In this document: positions 52,623-63,041 of the stretch, one piece after another
Layout: each line of letters starts with the position of its first letter
How positions within the stretch are numbered: the first letter of the stretch is position 1
DNA from: Agroathelia rolfsii
Taxonomy: Eukaryota; Basidiomycota; Agaricomycetes; Amylocorticiales; Amylocorticiaceae
Direction: 5' to 3'
DNA: 64,000 nt
Assembly (NCBI GenBank): GCA_018343915.1
Contig: JABRWF010000005.1
Span: forward strand, 2,205,001 to 2,269,000
Position numbers and translations under genes: made by a program
Notes under the pieces: generated by a model
What the model was told of the DNA's origin: nothing
What the model saw: the letters and a program-made list of their open reading frames with translations, nothing else
The model's database searches: none

Positions 52623-54615
52623 ATGAGTCCTCGCTCATCCCCACCTCTAGTAGCCAGAGACATCGTCGAAGAGGATGAGTTTGCTCGCTATCGAGCAGAG
52701 GTCGAATACCAGCAAAGTGCAGCCCGCAAGGGAATATGGGGTGCTCTTATGTTTCTATTTGTGCTGGGTCTCATTATCGTCACTATCCTTCAATCTCGTG
52801 TGGACGACTGGTCATGGTCTGGATTGTTACCCAAAGATCCTAGGAAGGCAGTCTTGGTTATTCTAGACAATTCACCAGTCATTGTGAGCTGTAGTATAGT
52901 ATGAAATAGGTAAATCAATGTGTCTCACGTTTCGTGGTCCTTGTAGGATGGACACATCGGTGAGCTAGGGTTGAGCCAGCCGCCTGAGTCTCATATTAAT
53001 CATAGTCACGCTCAGACCTCCCCTTCCTTGTCAGGATGCAATATGCAAACAACGTGTCCGCAGTAGATTTGGAAGGAGGCATTCCTGGCCACGTTGATAT
53101 ACCAAGGCTGAGGGAAGGCAAAGTCGGAGGTTTCTTTTGGTATGTTTGCTCAACCTAATAGTATTTTGCACTTGCAATTATACGATGCTTAACTCAGGTC
53201 GGTTTTTGTTCCCTGTCCTCCTCTGGATGAGTCCGGTCTAGACTTTTTGGAATCAAATTGGCGTGTCAGGTGTGCATTTTTCTTGCTTCTGTATTTTAAA
53301 TTCTTTTACCTTACGATCAATCACCAACAGAGACACTCTTGAGCAAATCGATGTAGCTCGATTGTTGATCGATAAATATCCTGATGTATATAAAAATTAT
53401 TTCACTTCCCTTTCTTTATTTCTGATTTAATTTCTCATGGTCATCGACAATACAGACATTTGAACTTGCCTTGACTTCGCGAGACGTCACCAATGCAGTT
53501 GGCTATGGGAAAATTGCCAGCCTGCTTGGTGTTGAAGGGTCCGTTTTCACTACAATTTCGAGGATAATTCTCTCATTTTTGCTCGTTCTAGGGGCCACCA
53601 GCTTGGAAACTCCATTGCCGTTCTGCGTCAATACTACGCACTCGGTGTACGCTACGTGACACTAACGCATGGCTGCAACAATGCGTTTGCCGATTCCAGC
53701 GGCGTGAGGGCCCATCCCACACCTCTGCATAATGGTCTGAGGCATGTGATATCCCTTCTTGGTCTGGAGATAATTCTAATGAATTCCTTCCAATAGCCCT
53801 CTCGGCCGCACCTTGATTACTGAAATGAACCGTATCGGTATGCTTGTTGATATCTCTCATACGTCAGACGATACAGCTAGACAGGCTATCGAGCTTTCGA
53901 AGGCCCCTGTAATCTGGTTAGTTTCTACCCTTTGATACAAGGAAGTAACCTGTGCTGATCAAAGTATGCACCAAGGTCACATTCGTCTGCACGTACAGTA
54001 AACCATCATGTTCGCAACGTCCCAGACTCTATCCTCGAGCTGATTGGTACCGAAAAAGGCAAGAAAGACGGTGTGGTTATGGTGTGTTATTTTCAACGTC
54101 TCGAAAGCTTAACTTGACGACTAACGTTATATTAAGGTCAACTTTTACCCTAGTTTTGTATCTCCAGATGGCATAGCAAACGTAAGCATCCTAGCCGATC
54201 ACGTTGAGCACATCGCCAATGTCAGTGGGAAGAAACAGTGAGTTATGCTCGAGCTTGATTCCTTTACCCTGTTTGATCAACTCCCTTGTTTCTTTAGTGT
54301 TGGTATTGGTAGTGATTTTGATGGTATTGGTTCGGTACCAATCGGCCTCGAGGATGTATCCAAGTACCCCACCCTTGTGCGTTTTTGGTGATATTTCTTG
54401 ATATTATGAGAGACTCACGTCAGGCATAGTTTGCAGAGCTCTACCGGCGTGGTTGGACCAAATACGAATTGTCAGGCCTTGCTGGCGGCAATTTCTTACG
54501 GGTGTTTACTGCTTCTGAGCAGGTTGCTCGCGAGCTGCAAAAAGCCGGTACACCGCCAGCGGTCGACTTATATGATAAACGACGGGATTTGCCTATCCGT
54601 CACAAAGAGCTGTAG
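52623..54615 (+). CDS. Membrane dipeptidase, peptidase family M19 (copy 2)
   Basis: A tandem paralogue of the gene at 50153 with the same intron positions, same N-terminal layout ([20 protein letters not shown]) and membrane anchor ([20 protein letters not shown]). The DGHID exon is again 13 nt (52947-52959). Metal and active-site motifs are kept: [56 protein letters not shown]. The reading frame is open through all exons to TAG 54613-54615, so both copies look functional. Differences are concentrated in loops (for example [10 protein letters not shown] versus [10 protein letters not shown]), which suggests divergence in substrate or expression. Confidence 0.93.
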
Positions 54616-55165
54616 CTCCGAGCCCCGAGGAACAAATAGGGGGTCATCTGATGTTCATTTATTGCATCTGTGCATTGAATTAGGACACTTCCATATATGA
54701 ACTGTAGTAGTTATTGTGCATTGACTGGGATCTGCTAGCTGTTTGATGTACTCGCTATAAGACCTATATATAAGATGTGGTGAGCCCGGACCCCTGCACT
54801 GGAATTCCCGGACCTTTCACCGCGACTACAATCTCTTCTGGGCATATCCTGCTCGCGATCATTATCGTCAATCGTCTTTCATTCGCCTGACATCACATAT
54901 GCATCCTACTGTCTCTAAATACCATACTAGTATAGCCTTGTATCACGAAATATGAAAATGGTAGCCGGCAATCGTTTCCTGTGCATCTTCCAGCTTCTCG
55001 ATTTTGATGAATCAGTCAAATGACGTTGATTCGTAACAAGTTGCGCTCGTGACCTTTGTCGCCGTCGCAAGCTTCCTCTGCGACGATGCCCGTCATAGCT
55101 CGCTTTAAAAAGCCAACCTACCATCATAGACCGGTAGGTCGTTGTTTAGTACCGTCAATTCGGCT
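54616..55165. other. Intergenic upstream of GDSL esterase
   Basis: 550 bp; a TATATATAA string at 54765-54773 lies 393 bp before the ATG and may belong to the GDSL gene. No gene seen. Confidence 0.4.
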
Positions 55166-56478
55166 ATGTGGACAGTAGCAGCAGAGATTCTTCTCCTACT
55201 GGCATCTTTTCACCTCTCGGTGTCGGCGCATAGTGCAAACCATCCGTTCGTCGCCAACTTGCCGCCTTACAATGACGGCATCCACCTGGCTATTGCTCCA
55301 TCTTGTGGCACCCTCGAGGGTAACGCAACGGACATAAACGCAGGCCTTCCTCCACTTGAATCCTTCAAAACCATCGTTGCATTTGGGGTGCGTATATAAG
55401 CTATTGTCTGGGTTGATTAGCATATCCTCAAGGTGCGATATTTCTGCCACGCTCTAGGACTCATATACAGATGGGGGAGAACATAATGGTGGTCCCCTTC
55501 TCCCGCCTGTTGTCATCCCCCCGGATGCGCTTGCCGGCGGAAGGTCTACGAATGGTAGAGTCTGGATTGAGAATGTTGCCGTAGATCATGGAATCCATTT
55601 CATGGATTACGCCGTACGACCCACCATATACACTCGTCGAGGAGCATCTGCTTATTCAATGCTATAGATAGCCGGTGCCTGCACGGACCTGGCTCTCTGG
55701 CCTAGTGCTATCAGAAAGGTTGACTTCATAGGCCAAAGTGAGTGATATCCCGGTTGTGATCATTTCTATTTGTTGACATTTCTTTATAGTGCAGACTTTC
55801 CTAAGTCAAAATAATACCCTTGACCCAGAAACAACATTATATGTCATCTTCTTTGGTATCAAGTATGTCCAAATTTTCTATACATACCCCTCCCATCTAA
55901 CACGTTTATTAGCGACTACATTGATTCATTGAGTAGGCCATTTATTCTATCCTTTCTTTACTTTCTCACATATTCTTCATACAGCCGATGGAGATCATAT
56001 GCCTCAAGCCGCTCAAGTGGTCCTCAACCAAACCGAGATCCTTCTTAGTGCACCGACGAATGCGCGCTATTTCCTCATTGCCGACGACTATGGACGAGGG
56101 ACTTATGCCGCCTCCGGCGAGAATTTCAAGAATATTATCTTTAGTGGGCTTGCCAACTTCCGCAAAGCAAGCCCGGATTATTTCGGATTCGCCTACATCG
56201 ACTTTGGGCATATCTGGGATGCGGTGTTGAATGGCCCACCGGGATACCAGGCATTCGGATATACCAACACCAGTGCTTGCTTGATTGGCGACGGCGGCTC
56301 GACAATTGGCATGTGTGATGATCCTAACCACTACTTTTACTGGATTCCAGGGTGAGCCTGAGTTTTGCTTGCGTCTTTGTCCTGGTCTGAATTCGTTTTT
56401 TGTAGACACCCCTCTAAACAAGGACATCGCATCATGGCCGATTATCTCGAAGAAACAGTTAGTTGGTGTCGAGAGTAA
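55166..56478 (+). CDS. Secreted GDSL/SGNH esterase (CE16-like)
   Basis: A signal peptide begins the protein (MWTVAAEILLLLASFHLSVS), so it is likely secreted. The nucleophile motif is split by an intron: VAFG then DSYTDGGEHNGGP, giving the block I GDS motif. An Asn/Gly-rich block (FFGINDYIDS) is block III-like (GxND). The C-terminal exon supplies GHPSKQGHRIMADYL with the expected His. About seven exons. The family removes acetyl or acyl groups from sugars or lipids; similarity to fungal CE16 acetylesterases is from layout. The 3' end faces the SDR gene 258 bp away. Confidence 0.85.
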
Positions 56479-56736
56479 GAGTATACAGATTCATATCTCC
56501 TTGTAATTTTAGTGGTACAATTTTCTTTTTCCATGGCCTTTGACTCTATTCCTTAGTATGTATATACCTAGTATCTCTCTTGAGAGTGTATTTTATGACA
56601 TCATGTCGCCGGTTCCATCACAGATTCTTTGAATGAGCACACCATAACTCTGGCATTCGATTTTATTTTATTTTTTGCAAGGAACAAATGTAATACCAAC
56701 TATTCAAACATAAATGTAATCGAGTCCAAGCTGATA

Positions 56737-57950
56737 TTACATTTTTGCTTTGATTATGCTCTTGACGCTCTCCGGGTCTAGCACTGACTGAGGGTACGGC
56801 AGCGCATTGAATCCAAAGTTCGAACTGCCCCCGTCGACAGCAATGACCTGACCTGTGACGAAAGAAGACGCATCACTGAACAAGAATATTGTTGCGTTCT
56901 CCACGTCGTATAGGTGCCCTATGCGACCCAAGGGAGTTCTCGCATGGATCTTCTTGTCTGCGTCCGGATTCTTGGGCGAAAGGCGGTCAGCGCCTTCGGT
57001 ACCACCGATGGCGCCGGGTGAGATCACATTGGAGCGCACACCATGAGGGCCTTCTTCAACGGCCAGAACAGCAGACAGGGCATCGACACCGGCTTTAGCT
57101 GCAGATACATGGGCCTGGTAAGGTGTTCCTATGATAGCATAACAGCTTCAGACAAGTCTTTATTTGAGTAGAGTGTGGATGAACGAACCCATCCAATGCA
57201 AGGTAGCACTGACGTGAATGTAAGCGCCATGCGTCTTACGAACGTGAGGAATGGTTGCTTTGATGGTGTTGTATGTTCCTAACTATACATAACATGTTCG
57301 AACCGTTTACAAGTCTTATGTATTGTGAAGGATATGCTCACTGTGTCAATTTCTATCACAGTCCGGAAGGCATTCTCAGACAAGCCAGATATCGGTGCTA
57401 GAAAGTTTCCAGCGGCACCTGTCAAGCAAGTGATTAATATTGGTATAAATATACAAGCAGAGTAATACGGTCTTACCACAAATCACGTAGTCAATCCGGC
57501 CAAACTTTTCGATGGTTTTGGCAACGGCATCCTTGAGCATATCAGGTTTGCGAACATCAGCCTGGGCTGGCAAGACCTCTTGCCCTGTAGTTTCTGTCAA
57601 CTCTTTGGCAGCCTGGGTAAGGCGGTCAAGTCTGTTCATCCGGGCAGCAACATGGTCAGATGCCATTAGATAGTTATCAATAAAGAATGCGGGGGGAATA
57701 CCATACTTGCGTCCAACGATAGTTGCTTTGGCACCATGCCTTAGCTATAGGACATCACACAATTACGAAGAGACTTCAAAAACTCGAGACCACGACTCGG
57801 ATTTGCATTTGCCCCACATACCATGGCTTCGGTCATAGAACGACATATTCCAGAACCGCCACCAGTACAAAACAGCACTTTGCCTTGGAATAGATCAGGT
57901 TTGAAGACATCAGACGAGCGAACGATTTTGGCTGTGAACGGAGCAGACAT
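56737..57950 (-). CDS. Peroxisomal 2,4-dienoyl-CoA reductase-like SDR (SPS19/DECR2 type)
   Basis: An NAD(P)-dependent short-chain dehydrogenase that in its family reduces 2,4-dienoyl-CoA during beta-oxidation of unsaturated fatty acids. Seen: FQGKVLFCTGGGSGICRSMT (Rossmann motif TGGGSGI), KLDRLTQAAKELTE, ADVRKPDMLKDAV, DYVICGAAGNFLAPISGLSE, SNVISPGAIGGTEGADRLSP, DASSFVTGQVIAVDGGSSNF. The protein ends KAKM, a non-canonical C-terminal PTS1 of the AKM form. The DECR family uses a Lys in place of the usual YxxxK Tyr; the HVSAAKAGVDALS stretch fits that. Start ATG 57950, with a TATATAA box at 58015-58021. About six exons. Confidence 0.87.
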
Positions 57951-58014
57951 GATTGAGGGTATCTGGAGGCGTAAAGGTGTGAACAGGAGTTGCAGCTTCA
58001 ATCCATTGGGATCA

Positions 58015-58021
58015 TTATATA
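58015..58021 (-). promoter_or_regulatory. TATA box candidate of the SDR gene
   Basis: TATATAA on the minus strand, 65-71 bp upstream of the ATG at 57950; typical distance for fungal TATA elements. Confidence 0.45.
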
Positions 58022-58333
58022 AGTCTTGATGATTCCCGGGAAACGAGTGCTCTCGTTTACCGGTATTCGGCTACCTATGACCGGTAAAAACTTGTTAGGA
58101 ACTGTTGAACTTGTTCGAATTATACATGTACTCCACAATACACTCGGGCATATGCCCGAGATTGTTACGTCTTGCTTCTGAATGGCGGGCTCGTATCCAG
58201 CCTCTCGGATATTCAGGGCATCATCCTAGTATGCGTAGAGATTTAAGGCTAAAATGTTTGATGCATAAAAAAGAATTTCGCGTGATAGAGAGTAGAATCG
58301 CCTTCCTCCTCCCCCCTTCCTCCTCCCCAAATA

Positions 58334-58359
58334 GTAATAATAATAGTAATAATAATAAT
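58334..58359. repeat. (TAA)n-type microsatellite
   Basis: Imperfect TAA/TAG units in AT-rich intergenic DNA. Confidence 0.8.
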
Positions 58360-58617
58360 GACGAAGCTTCAGAATCTAGAACTTAAAGGGATATACGCAG
58401 AAAATATTTTGTTCTTGATCCGAAAACAGATAGTATTACATATCAAAATGCATTATTACTATTAACAGGACAACCGTGCCACTGGTATTGATGATACACT
58501 TCATTTAAATTTATCAAAAATTACCGGGTTGCACGTATATTAAAATGTATCTTCAATTCTGTACGTTATTTTCTGGGCAGATACCTGGCAAATGAAATTT
58601 AGCGACCATTCTGGAGC

Positions 58618-59874
58618 TCATGTAAGAAGACGAGATAGACTTGCTTTGCCCGCCTTCTGATACTCGATTCCTTCACTGACACTCGCTAATCCCTTTGGCA
58701 TGATCTTCAATGGTGTAGTCTTGAGCTTTCCTGAGCACAATAACTGTTCCAAGATGGTAGCGTATTCTTTCCCTGCTTGATAATGCTCTGGCATGGCAGG
58801 ATAAACGTAGGGCTTCGCCATCGCCTACATTTCCGTGTTAGATATGCGGGTTTTATGACCTAAAGAAAAGGCAATGAAAACAACCTTGCCCAAGAGCGTG
58901 TATACAAGTGCAAACTTCGCTTCCACTTCATCCCTAGCGGATTGGCATGGCAAGACAATTGCAACTCTCCCTCCCGCTGGGCTGAGACTTTCGGAAACTT
59001 TCGCAGGTGTGTCACCGCTTGCAATACAGTCAACCGCTTGCGTGAGCTTCCCACCAGTGAAATCCCTGATCTTGATGCCTACATCTTCTTCACGATAGTT
59101 AAATACGATATCGGCGCCGAGACTTTTGACATATTCGTGGTTATGAGGAGAAGCAGTGGTAATCACGGTATATCCACTTTCTCGGGCAAGTTGAATAGCA
59201 AAGCCACCAACAGCGGAAGCACCAGACCAGATAAGAATCTATGCAATACATTCATCGGTTTTTTAACAATTTTTGATTGATCATTTGAGCTTACTGGGGT
59301 TGGAATACTGATAGGGTTCAGGGGCGTGTTGAGCCCTAAAACCTGATAAAGCATCTGACAGGCTGTGAATCCTGCCAGACCAATCGATGCAGCGTCTTCA
59401 AAAGAGACATTGTCCGGAATGGAGACGACTACTTCTGCATCCGCGACAACATATTCAGCGAAAGCACCAGCAGGAGGATGTCCTAAAGTAAAAAGGATTT
59501 CATTAGCGGTCCTTTCAAAGCTCAACCAATATAGTATGAACCTCCGAAAACAAATCCGGCAACCCGTTCACCGATTTTTCTCGTACCCTCAGGTACCTCC
59601 GATCCGATTTCTGCTACAACACCAGCATAATCGCATCCAATGATTGCATCTGCTTCTTTGGACGCATTCAAGACCATAGCTACAATAACCAAGCGGATAT
59701 TAGCAACTGGAGGCATTCACGACGGTAGGTAATCATACCTTCAGTTGGATTTTGTGCAACCGCGATTGCCTTGACAAGGATATCTCTCGGTCCAGGTTTC
59801 GGGATTAGTACATCTTTGAGCACAGAGGTCCCGTCACCCACGGTGACAACAGCTTTCATGCTTTGAGGAACCAT
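58618..59874 (-). CDS. Zinc-type alcohol dehydrogenase-like MDR protein (ToxD/enoyl reductase subfamily)
   Basis: A medium-chain reductase of the quinone-oxidoreductase/trans-enoyl-reductase branch, without the classical zinc ligands in the parts I can read. N-terminal GroES-like part: MKAVVTVGDGTSVLKDVLIP, VAQNPTEAMVLNA, DAIIGCDYAGVVAEIGSEVP, GERVAGFVFGGHPPAGAFAE. The Rossmann part: ILIWSGASAVGGFAIQLARE, VITTASPHNHEYVKSLGADI, VDCIASGDTPAKVSESL. C-terminus GKASLSRLL. Start ATG 59874 with a TATAAAAG box at 59957-59964. About five exons. The family is common in fungal secondary metabolism and detoxification; the substrate is unknown. Confidence 0.87.
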
Positions 59875-59956
59875 GTAGTCAGGTGCTCAGAAGTAGTTTA
59901 GCGACCAGAAGGAAAATTGTCGCTTTGATGATTTACTTCAAGATGTGTCTGTACAC

Positions 59957-59964
59957 CTTTTATA
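59957..59964 (-). promoter_or_regulatory. TATA box candidate of the MDR gene
   Basis: TATAAAAG on the minus strand, 83-90 bp upstream of the ATG at 59874. Confidence 0.45.
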
Positions 59965-60762
59965 CTCCAAGCATCCCGTCCATCGGATTGGCAAGACTGG
60001 TGCCATTGTACTGAATAGTCCAAATGGAGATTGCTAAAATATTGGGGATCGTATGTCATCCCAGGCATTTCAATTGTATGTAATGACTGGCATTGACTCA
60101 CTGATGCAAGGAGAGACCTTTACGAGCCCCTAAGATCTCAACTAGGAAGAAAGTTCGTATCCGTAATATTGGATCGATAGGGGAACAAATGTTAAAGCGA
60201 TAACCAAGCAGAGTGGTCTGATTTTCTTACTATACACACTGTAGGTGTGCACCCGGCATTTCCCGATCGACATGGGCGTCTGTACAAATGGGATCAGCTT
60301 GGGTCCGACGAATCATCCGTGAGTGATCATGACTGACATCCAAGTGCATAGCGGTAAGTAATTGCGTTATAAGATATGATGCATCAGCCCGCACCGGGAT
60401 CGCACGGTATGTTTCTTTGAATGTCGCATTAGTCGACAAAGTCCATACACTTAATGGAATTCGACTCTTGTGGGTAAAATTTCGGTTTCATAGCGATGAT
60501 GAGTCCAATGAGTGTTGATTTCAAGTTTTATGCGAGCGGCAAAATAAGTGTGATTAGTTTCTTCATTCGGGTTGTATTCCATTTGTCTCACTAGTACTTA
60601 GAATACTACAAATGTACGATTCAGTACGAATGTGGAATTCCTAACAGAAGAGCGGCGAAAGCATCAGAAGAGGAGCCAAGGCCATGATCGCCATACAAGG
60701 TTCGGCAGTGCAATGAGTCCGCGTTATATAGCATAAATTAAAATTCAGTGGGAGTCTGGAAG

Positions 60763-60885
60763 TACTAGTTACCACAAAAGTAATGGCAGTGCGATTTGCG
60801 CAAATTTTTGTTTGAAGAAAATCGATGGGGAAGTGGTGAAAATTCGCACAAATCGCACTGCCATTACTTTTTGCGGTAACTAGTA
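60763..60885. repeat. Foldback (inverted-repeat) element, MITE-like
   Basis: The left arm starts at 60763 with tactagttacc and the right arm ends at 60885 as the reverse complement (ggtaactagta). Arms are about 47 nt each with roughly four mismatches and one 1-nt gap; the loop is about 28 nt. The core match is agtaatggcagtgcgattt in the left arm and its reverse complement in the right. It codes for nothing and sits between genes. Confidence 0.7.
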
Positions 60886-61353
60886 GACTCGATATCAGCA
60901 TCATTAGCAACGATTGCAACGATTGTGAACCGTGAAGATTTTTAAGTTCAAGCCAATCAAGCTTACAAGACTACCAGCCACATATCATGACAGTCAGGTG
61001 GGTTAGGCTGGAGCTGCTTTCAAGTTGCTGCTCCGATTCAACTGAACATTGACGAACGTCTGAGTCCACCTAAGGGAAGCTAAGTTGTCACAGAGCTCGA
61101 TCTAAACTACACCAACGATGCTCAGGCTATATCAATTTATGAGCCGTCTTGTTTCTTGTCCATTTCATCAATACCGAATTGCTCCAAGTCTTCCGGAACG
61201 ATATTGCGATCGCCGAGACCAAGGTTTTGCTCGCTACCAGTGATCATGGCAGGCCTCAGTGAAAGACAGGAGAGCGCTTGATGTTGGATTGAACGGCAAT
61301 ATTGTACTAGTATATGTCATGAATGTAAATATTTACATAATATTATTCCTCTT

Positions 61354-62450
61354 TTACAAGTACTTCTTGAACCAATCCACAGTCGACTTGAAGGAACCTT
61401 CTTTTCCAGCCTTCACTTTGGGGTCGCTCTGAAAAGATACATATGAGTAGATGAATAAGGATAGTCATAGAAGAATGGACGAACAAGATCGCCACGAACG
61501 GCAAAGCCGTGGGTACATCCCTCAAAGTACTCCCTCTTATATCCAGGTGCAAATTGATCGTTACCCAAAATCTCATCAGCTTTAGCAGAGGCCTCGAGCG
61601 GGAATTGCTGATCAACGGTGCAGGAGTTGATTAATAATGGCGCTTTGGAAACAGTCTTGTATTTCTATTTGCAGTGGGCATTGTTATGTCCGGTCCAGAA
61701 CATATTGGGATCTAGTCTAACTTACCTCCAAATCCGCTGGAATCTGCAGAAGCGATGGATGAGATACTGCAACAACAGAGACCACACCATCATATGCGAG
61801 GTCGAAGGAATAACGGCCGCCAAAGCAATAGCCAGTCGCAAGGAATTTAGTGACGCCTTCCGCCTTGAGAGCAGCAACGACGTTATCAATGACAGGACGC
61901 GTTACCTCAGGTCCATGGCGGCCAATCCATTCTCCAATATTGAATTTGACCTACAGGTAAATGAGAAAGATATAAACAGGGATGCATATATTAAGATACA
62001 TACATTTCCTGAAAATGCATCGGGGGGTGCGGCATCACCTTTGAAGTAATCCGGCGCAACAGTCTGGAATAGGTGAGGTCAGGAAAGATGTTCGGTGAGG
62101 AAACAATTGCTATTATACCTTGAATCCGTTCTTAGCGAAGTCCGAGATCAGGAGCTGGGGTTTGCATGTAAGTAAATACATTTCCTTGCACACAGATACT
62201 ATTTCCAAGTACCTGATTGTTGGATAGATCGACGCCAAAAGCATCAGGGAGATAAAGCACCACGACGCTCTTATCATAATCGCCCTCCGGAATGGCGACA
62301 TACGCCCTTTCACCCCCGATCTCCTCGAACTTACCTGTGATCGCGCATGGAAATCAATATAAAGTGTGTTGATATGTCGTCTTAAGAGTACAGACCGTCA
62401 GGTGTGCCTTCATGGCGAACACCTTTAAAACAATCGTCACAGAGACTCAT
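61354..62450 (-). CDS. Dienelactone hydrolase family protein
   Basis: An alpha/beta hydrolase that in its family opens dienelactone rings in aromatic-compound breakdown or acts as a broad carboxylesterase. The catalytic triad is visible: nucleophile GYCFGGRYSFDLAYDG, Asp in SCTVDQQFPLEA, and His in FEGCTHGFAVRG. N-terminus MSLCDDCFKGVRHEGTPDG, then AYVAIPEGDYDKSVVVLYLP, GVDLSNNQLLISDFAKNGF and APDYFKGDAAP. About seven exons. Start ATG 62450; TATAAA lies 81-86 bp upstream. Length is in the normal range for the family (about 250 residues). Confidence 0.9.
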
Positions 62451-63041
62451 TGTGATGATGTATCAGAGATTGTGAGTTGATGAGTTTGAGGATGGTTGTC
62501 AATGAATGATAGTTTGGACTGAGTGAAACCTTTATATCATCGGAATATACTGATTTTCCGAAGCAGCCGTGATGTCATGTGCTTTCCCCGAGATCGGGTT
62601 GGGGCCACCGGCACAAAATCCTCACAAGGACTGGAAAAACGTACACGCATCCTCCCGGTAAGGTCTTTTTGCTGACCTGATGGGATATGACTGGTTGATA
62701 TGTTATGATTCAGATCGTAAGTCTAAATTACAAGCCCTGATGCAAGTTCTTAAATTAACACATACACACAAACCTATGCTTACTCATCTGATGGCTGCAC
62801 ACGTATGAGTGTATAGGCATTTGCCAGTAGCGGCTCAATATCTTCGCATCTGGTTGCCTGATCCCAGATCTGTTTCTCCAACCTGCTGTTTTGATATGAT
62901 GTTACATGTATTCAAGTGCGATAATATTCAAAAATTAAGTGATCAGAAAATGGATCATGGTAGAAAAAGAAGTCCGAAATAATCGATTTCATGAGATAAA
63001 ACGACCTGCGTAGGCGAAATAAAGCTTCCCTGGACAGCAGT
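62451..63041. other. Intergenic between DLH promoter and TOR 3' end
   Basis: 591 bp. DLH promoter with TATAAA at 62531-62536. No gene seen. Confidence 0.5.
62531..62536 (-). promoter_or_regulatory. TATA box candidate of the dienelactone hydrolase gene
   Basis: TATAAA on the minus strand, 81-86 bp upstream of the ATG at 62450. Confidence 0.45.

Larger units (their letters stand above)
57951..58617. other. Intergenic with AAT-type microsatellite
   Basis: 667 bp holding the SDR promoter; a (TAA)n-type run at 58334-58359. No gene seen. Confidence 0.5.
59875..61353. other. Long intergenic region with foldback element
   Basis: 1.48 kb. Contains the MDR promoter and a 123-bp inverted repeat at 60763-60885. 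No protein-coding gene is supported. The open stretch at 60641-60919 overlaps the inverted repeat and is spurious. Confidence 0.5.

Noticed and set aside
50153..54615. M19 pair as part of a glutathione-derived toxin cluster (gliJ-like dipeptidase)
   Set aside because: No peptide synthetase, glutathione transferase or thiol oxidase is nearby; M19 dipeptidases have many other roles.
60641..60919. 92-codon frame across the foldback element
   Set aside because: Overlaps the inverted repeat, which makes both strands look open by chance.
61618..62049. 143-codon frame on the + strand
   Set aside because: Antisense to dienelactone hydrolase exons and introns; the minus strand carries the catalytic triad.
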